From positions 62,001 to 126,000 of the forward strand of contig JAUIRK010000892.1 of NCBI GenBank assembly GCA_030549495.1: a stretch of DNA of 64,000 bases, in the 5' to 3' direction. The notes under the pieces were generated by a model. That model did not search any database. It was not told where the DNA came from and saw only the letters and a list, made by a program, of their open reading frames with translations. A program made the position numbers and the translations under genes. The DNA comes from Nectonema munidae. Its lineage: Eukaryota; Nematomorpha; Nectonematoida; Nectonematidae. This document shows positions 59,420 through 64,000 of the stretch, one piece after another. The number at the start of each line of letters is the position of its first letter. Positions within the stretch are counted from its first letter, which is position 1.

Positions 59420-62400
59420 AATTGTTGTGGAGGTAAATTTCATACGTTTACATAATTATGAAATATTTTATCCTTAATTTTTTTATGAAAATCAATCAAG
59501 CATGTCAATAAATCAATCAAACTTATCAATTAATGCCAAATATAATTCACTCAACATATATTTTATTTTCAGCATTTTTTAGTAAATATTATCTTTATTT
59601 ATTTAATAAAGCAACTGTTGGTGATACATTAAGTTAAAATAATTTACCTAAATTTTACCCTATTTTTCCTTAGTTTATCCATCTCTTCGTGTACTAAGCA
59701 AAGAGATAGATTTGAACCATCTCAATTGGGCTTACAATGTTTAGCTACAAATTCGTTATCACAAATTTTGGTTTTCATTCTATATTGATCATAACTTTGT
59801 AGCTCTACTTTTATAAATTCATTTTTCGCAATCTGTGTTCGAAAAAAGATTTTTTAGGGATTTCTTTAGCGCAGAATTTATCCGATATAAGAGCTTTCCT
59901 ATCGAAGAGAATCTCATTGTTTTTCTTGGCTTGTTTTTTTATCATTATCATGTTTTGTAGTATCAGGTGATATGAACAGATATACTCTGGTTATTTGTTA
60001 ACAAATCCTTTTTCAAAACTCTCTCTTTCACACCAATGAAAAAATAGTCAAATTCGATTCATATTTAAATTTTTATTGACAATAGCCATTTTCTTACATA
60101 CTGACATCTGTCATAGTTAGTAACTCTAACAGTTTCAAAATTTTCAAATTTCTTATTGATGTTAGTGAATTGATGATTATAATCTTAGCTAATAAGAAAA
60201 AGTTTCAAGGATTTTTCATTTACAAGGCAGAAGCTTTTTTTCCACTCTCAAGATATTTTTAAAATACATTAGATGATTACACCACCTCCTAGTACATTGG
60301 AAAACGCTAGATGAGGCAAGTTACATATTCCTTTTTTTAAAACTAGAAAGCTCATGAAAGGCTACTTAGACGACCTTATAAAATCAAGGACTATTACATA
60401 TTTTATTAGACGTGATCACGCGTTCTCATTTAAAAATAATGTCAGGTTTCCCAATATTTCATACTCAACATGATTACAGGATATTAATATTCAAATCAAA
60501 GTATAATAAGATAAAATATATAAAAAATTTATATTTGTATTATATTTTGAGATTAAAAAAAATATGATACAAATTTAAATTTTATATTTGTAGTGATAGC
60601 CACCTACAAAGTTACAAAAACTAGAGTAAAAATAAAGTTTGGCTCTAATAGTTCGTTCGATGTGGAGACTGGATTGCACAGGGGTAAGTTCTGAGCCCGT
60701 TGCTGTTCACAATAGTATAAATGAACAAATTAGCAAAAATACAAGAGTTGGTCTGCCAACAGAAATTCTCTACATAGACGATTTTGTCTTGATGGGAGGC
60801 TCAGAAGAAAATTTAAAAGCAAGTATGAAAACTTGGTTTGCTAGACCAGAGAGTAAATGCATAAAAGTGAACCGAGAGAAACCCAAAGTATTGATATAGA
60901 AATGTGAGGTCAAGTTTAAAGGGAAAATATAAGGAAAATTTCCATACGGTATATGTTGATCTGGGGTTATGCTAATTTAATAAGATGTAAGAAATTCAAG
61001 AGGTGGATAAGCAAAAAGTGTTCAAAACTCCAAAGCTTAACTGAAACAATTGCCATTTCTTTCGAGTGTGATAGATGTAGTCCTGAAAATGTGAGTAAAA
61101 TTATGTCATTGAATTTCACAATTTTGAAATAATAAAAATTTAATTACTTGGGAGATATTTTAGAGGAAGGTGTATCTTGGAGCGATAACAAAGAAAGTTA
61201 AATGTTGATCGAGAAGTTTCAAGAAGTTTGATGGTATTCTAAAAGCTAAAGACTTTCCAATATATATGAAATACAAAATTAAAATAAGTTGTATATGTCC
61301 AACGCTTTTATATGAATGCAAATGTTGGTCTTTGCACAAAAAAGATGAAAACAGACTGATAAATACAGAAAGAAAGACGCTGAGAACAATCTCAAGAAAT
61401 TACTGTAAAGATATTAACTTGTCCGTTCTGGATGGGATAGAAGAGTGGATGAAAAGAAGTCGGCTGAGATGGTATGGAGATATCGAAAGAAGACACGAGA
61501 TGTATTGGTTGAAAAGAGTTCAAAAATTAGAATTGGAGGGGTCTAAAAAAGAGGCAGACCGAAGAAGACTTGGAGAGAAGTGGGAAGGAAAGATTTGATA
61601 AATTCGAACTTAAAAATGGAGACGTTTAAAGATAGAATTTTATGCAGAAAGCGACTGAACACTCGAAGCATTTGAGGGAAGTCTACCCTGGATAAAGGAA
61701 CAAACTCCTCTGAAAAATAAACGATGATGTTGGTGATGATGATATATTTGTATTATATGACCTATAAGTACCTATTATCAAAAAAAAAACTTATTAAGAA
61801 ACTCATTTTTAGGCATGCATCAATCAATTCGATTCACACGTTCACAGATTTTTTCAGTAATGATAAATAGAGGCTAGAAATGATATAAGCACGGCCGATT
61901 TACTATAAATAATATAATTGGTTTAATTATGAAAATTGAGCACAAAAATGAAATGAGCATCGTTAATCTAGTATAAAAGCTAAATTTTAATGAAAATATA
62001 AATAATATTATAAGAAATAATTTTCTGTCGTAAACCGCAATTTTGATTGACAATTTTAAATATTTTTACACTTGCAAAAACTAATTCAGCAAATTAAATC
62101 AGCATTGTCGATTTATTATAAAAAATATATTTTATTTAAAATGTTGATGAAAGTTTTTGGAGAAAATTTTCTGACGTAAACGAAAATTTGATTAACACTT
62201 TTAAATTTTTTACATCCTAAATGCAAAAACTGTGGCTAAATATGTAATTAGCATCATAGATTTGGTATAAAAGAAATTAATTTTAATTAAAGTGTCAATG
62301 GATCTCTTTGAAGATAATTTTAGGACACACACCTCAAATTTGATTGTTACTTTTTGACATTATGACAACCTAAATGCACAAACTGAAACTTGAAATGAAA

Positions 62401-62600
62401 TCATCATGTTGGATATAGCATAAAAAATATAAATTTTATTCAAAATTTAAATAAACATTTTGGAGAAAATTTCCACACGTAAACATTGATTGGAAATTTC
62501 GGGATATTTTAATATCCTAATTGACATATTGAGTCCAGAAATGAAATCAGTATGGTCGATTTAGTCTAAAAAAGGTTCAATATAAGTAAATCAACATCAC
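59420..62600 (-). mobile_element. Third relic of the TTAA element family, inverted and invaded
   Basis: In minus orientation the landmarks follow the order of copies 1 and 2. 62550-61890 holds about five units of the 5' block (AAATGAAATCAGTATGGTCG and variants at about 62548, 62405, 62252, 62103, 61957). 59971 holds the middle landmark (ATCAGGTGATATGAACAGAT). 59465-59590 holds the start of the 3' block (ATGAAAATCAATCAAGCATG, AATTCACTCAACATATATTT). An RTE-like LINE (60610-61745) splits it. No TTAA ends were found, so the termini are lost or too diverged. Confidence 0.6.
60610..61745 (+). pseudogene. RTE-like LINE with zinc-finger-like segment, broken
   Basis: 60639-60899 reads AVHNSINEQISKNTRVGLPT, EILYIDDFVLMGGSEENLKA and SKCIKVNREKPKVLI, where YIDD is the catalytic box (usually YADD). 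About 60935-61085 carries GKFPYGIC, CKKFKRWISKKCSKLQSLTE and FECDRC, a PHD-like Cys/His finger in several frames. 61266-61598 has CPTLLYECKCWSLHKKDENR and SRLRWYGDIERRHEMYWLKR. It ends in a GATGATGTTGGTGATGATGA tail at about 61722-61745, as RTE elements end in short tandem repeats. 5'-truncated and frameshifted. Confidence 0.75.
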
Positions 62601-62639
62601 AGTTTAATTTTAAATATCTTTTCTTTACTATATTTTCTC

Positions 62640-64000
62640 TTGCATTCTTTTTGTTTTACCTAGATTTAAGAGCAACAGGAAGGTTAAGAATCTTACTTCG
62701 AAAGAATTGTAAGTTTTATAAATTTGAAAGCTTAAAACTACTATTATTTTAAACTATTATATATTATCAATTTAAAAAAATAATAAATGAACTTTTCAGA
62801 AATAAATATATATATGTATGCATAATTTTTTTCTTCCGAAGAAAGCGGTCTATTACCGTAACTATTTTATTTGTTTCTCAAAAATTTTCAAATGAGTGAT
62901 AAAATCAAAAAATTAATATTTCTTAATATAATTATGTTTTCAAAGCTTTTTAATTTTGTAAATCCAGTTCATTCTTTTAAATTGGCAGAGTCTTTTTGGA
63001 ATGAAATTTTTTTGGATATAAAAATTCGAGTTTAAAGAACTTCGACCTAAATTTATGCAATAAATCTGAGTTTAAAATGATTTTTTTTTATTAATTTAAA
63101 ATTTTAAAATACTTTTTTGGATAAAACTTTTTCCTATCAACAAATTTTTCCTATCGACAAATTTTTTTGAATTTGGTTTTAGCTTTTATGATCCGTTAGA
63201 ATTTTTTCAAAGAAACTTTTTCTAAAATATAAGCATCATATAATTTATATAAAATAATTCATTGTTCGGAACAAGGGAAAAAGTAATACTTAATACTTGT
63301 TATTCGTAACTTTTCACAGAGTCCCCTAAGAATTTCAAAATTGGGGCGCTACCATCCACTTTAAAAACACTGCTTTAAAGTATTTGTTTAGTAAAGTTTG
63401 CCTAGTTTTCCTCTTCTTAACTTCTTAAAATAATTGAGAAATTCACAAGTTTGACCAAAAACATAAATTTCTTTTTCTTAATCTTCAGATTGGTGTGAAT
63501 GCTGACAACATTTTAAAAAAGGATAATGCATCTTGTTTCTGCTTCACTTCAAGATATTTTTTCAATAGACTGTTATCTTCTTCAGAGTTTCCATCACTTG
63601 TTGATATAACTCTATTTCTTTGTACTTCTCTTGGTATATTGTCTTTTTGATTCCATTAATTTAAGTAATTTAGATATAAAAAAGAAAAACTGTCAGATTT
63701 TTTTTATAAAAAATAGTGAGGATAAAATTAAAAAATAAATAAATAAATAAATAAAATACAAGACTTTGAAAAATAGATATTATTTGCTCTTTTTCTCATT
63801 TTTTTGTTTAATCTCTATTTCACTTTAGAATTTCAAAACAAAATATCTTTTATTTAAATAAAATTAATATTTTAAAGTTAATTTGTTTTTCCCAACAGAG
63901 CATATTTTTTTTGTTTACAAGAAAATTTAAAATAGATATCGTTTTCCAAAGATAGATCGTGGGAAAAGAGGTGGCGGAAAACAGAAATACAGATTAAAAT
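62640..64000. other. AT-rich window end, weak hAT traces only
   Basis: 63342-63372 reads, reversed, CAGTGTTTTTAAAGTGGATG and GTAGCGCCCC, like a hAT terminus. No partner end was found. An (AAAT)n stretch lies at about 63732-63756. Confidence 0.4.
63483..63650 (-). pseudogene. Possible hAT transposase carboxy-terminal fragment
   Basis: An open stretch on the minus strand reads KDNIPREVQRNRVISTSDGN, then SEEDNSLLKKYLEVKQKQDA and LSFLKCCQHS. The (E)-x-YLE...DALSFLK pattern recalls the region preceding the hAT dimerisation motif (EIEKYL...DPLxFWK). It has coding-like composition but is short and has no continuation in any frame. Confidence 0.3.

Overview
This 64-kb window is AT-rich eukaryotic DNA, almost certainly from a metazoan. 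The animal transposon set (piggyBac, pogo/Tigger, hAT, MULE, RTE- and CR1-type LINEs, a Penelope-like element, tRNA-derived SINEs) and several multicopy gene families that I remember mainly from arthropods lean towards an arthropod. The species cannot be settled from sequence alone. I recognise no intact host gene and no convincing tRNA, rRNA, CRISPR or bacterial feature. Nearly everything identifiable is transposon-derived and decayed, so most coding entries are pseudogenes of mobile elements.

Layout. 1-2671: a 5'-truncated non-LTR retrotransposon. 2673-4325: a pogo/Tigger transposon. 4580-5040: a hAT-like fragment. 5232-8271: a ~3-kb TTAA-flanked non-autonomous element (copy 1) with two tandem-repeat blocks. 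9035-12130: a piggyBac-like element (copy A) interrupted by a short LINE insertion with a 12-bp target duplication. 14715-17848: copy 2 of the TTAA element, carrying a hAT transposase relic. 18470-23140: MITEs, a SINE and a foldback minisatellite. 23522-24205: a MULE fragment. 24765-27085: piggyBac copy B (minus strand). 27179-31120: a gene of an uncharacterised multicopy family, split by a 2.8-kb DNA transposon (27361-30136) with 13-bp inverted ends and a 6-bp target duplication. 31600-40690: mostly featureless, with two MITEs and a minisatellite.

40722-45720 is a 5-kb tandem array of a 25-bp unit flanked by a related 26-bp unit; it opens all three forward frames and yields spurious giant ORFs. 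45766-50128 holds a possible piggyBac amino-terminal scrap, inverted repeats, MITEs and piggyBac copy C. 50570-55375 holds LINE fragments (RTE-like and CR1-like), a SINE, a higher-order tandem repeat and a GIY-YIG fragment. 57170-58113 is a Penelope-like reverse transcriptase fragment enclosed by long inverted repeats built of 34-bp units. 59420-62600 is a third relic of the TTAA family, invaded by an RTE-like LINE. The last 1.4 kb has only weak hAT-like traces.

The strongest candidates for something not yet described are: (1) the 2.8-kb transposon at 27361-30136, whose decayed protein has a D...D...CxxH...E arrangement and which I link only tentatively to the IS3EU superfamily; (2) the ~3-kb TTAA family with a conserved ~146-bp subterminal tandem period; (3) the 25-bp satellite with an exact 25n+16 register; and (4) the inverted-repeat-bounded Penelope relic. 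All family names come from remembered motifs, with no database search.
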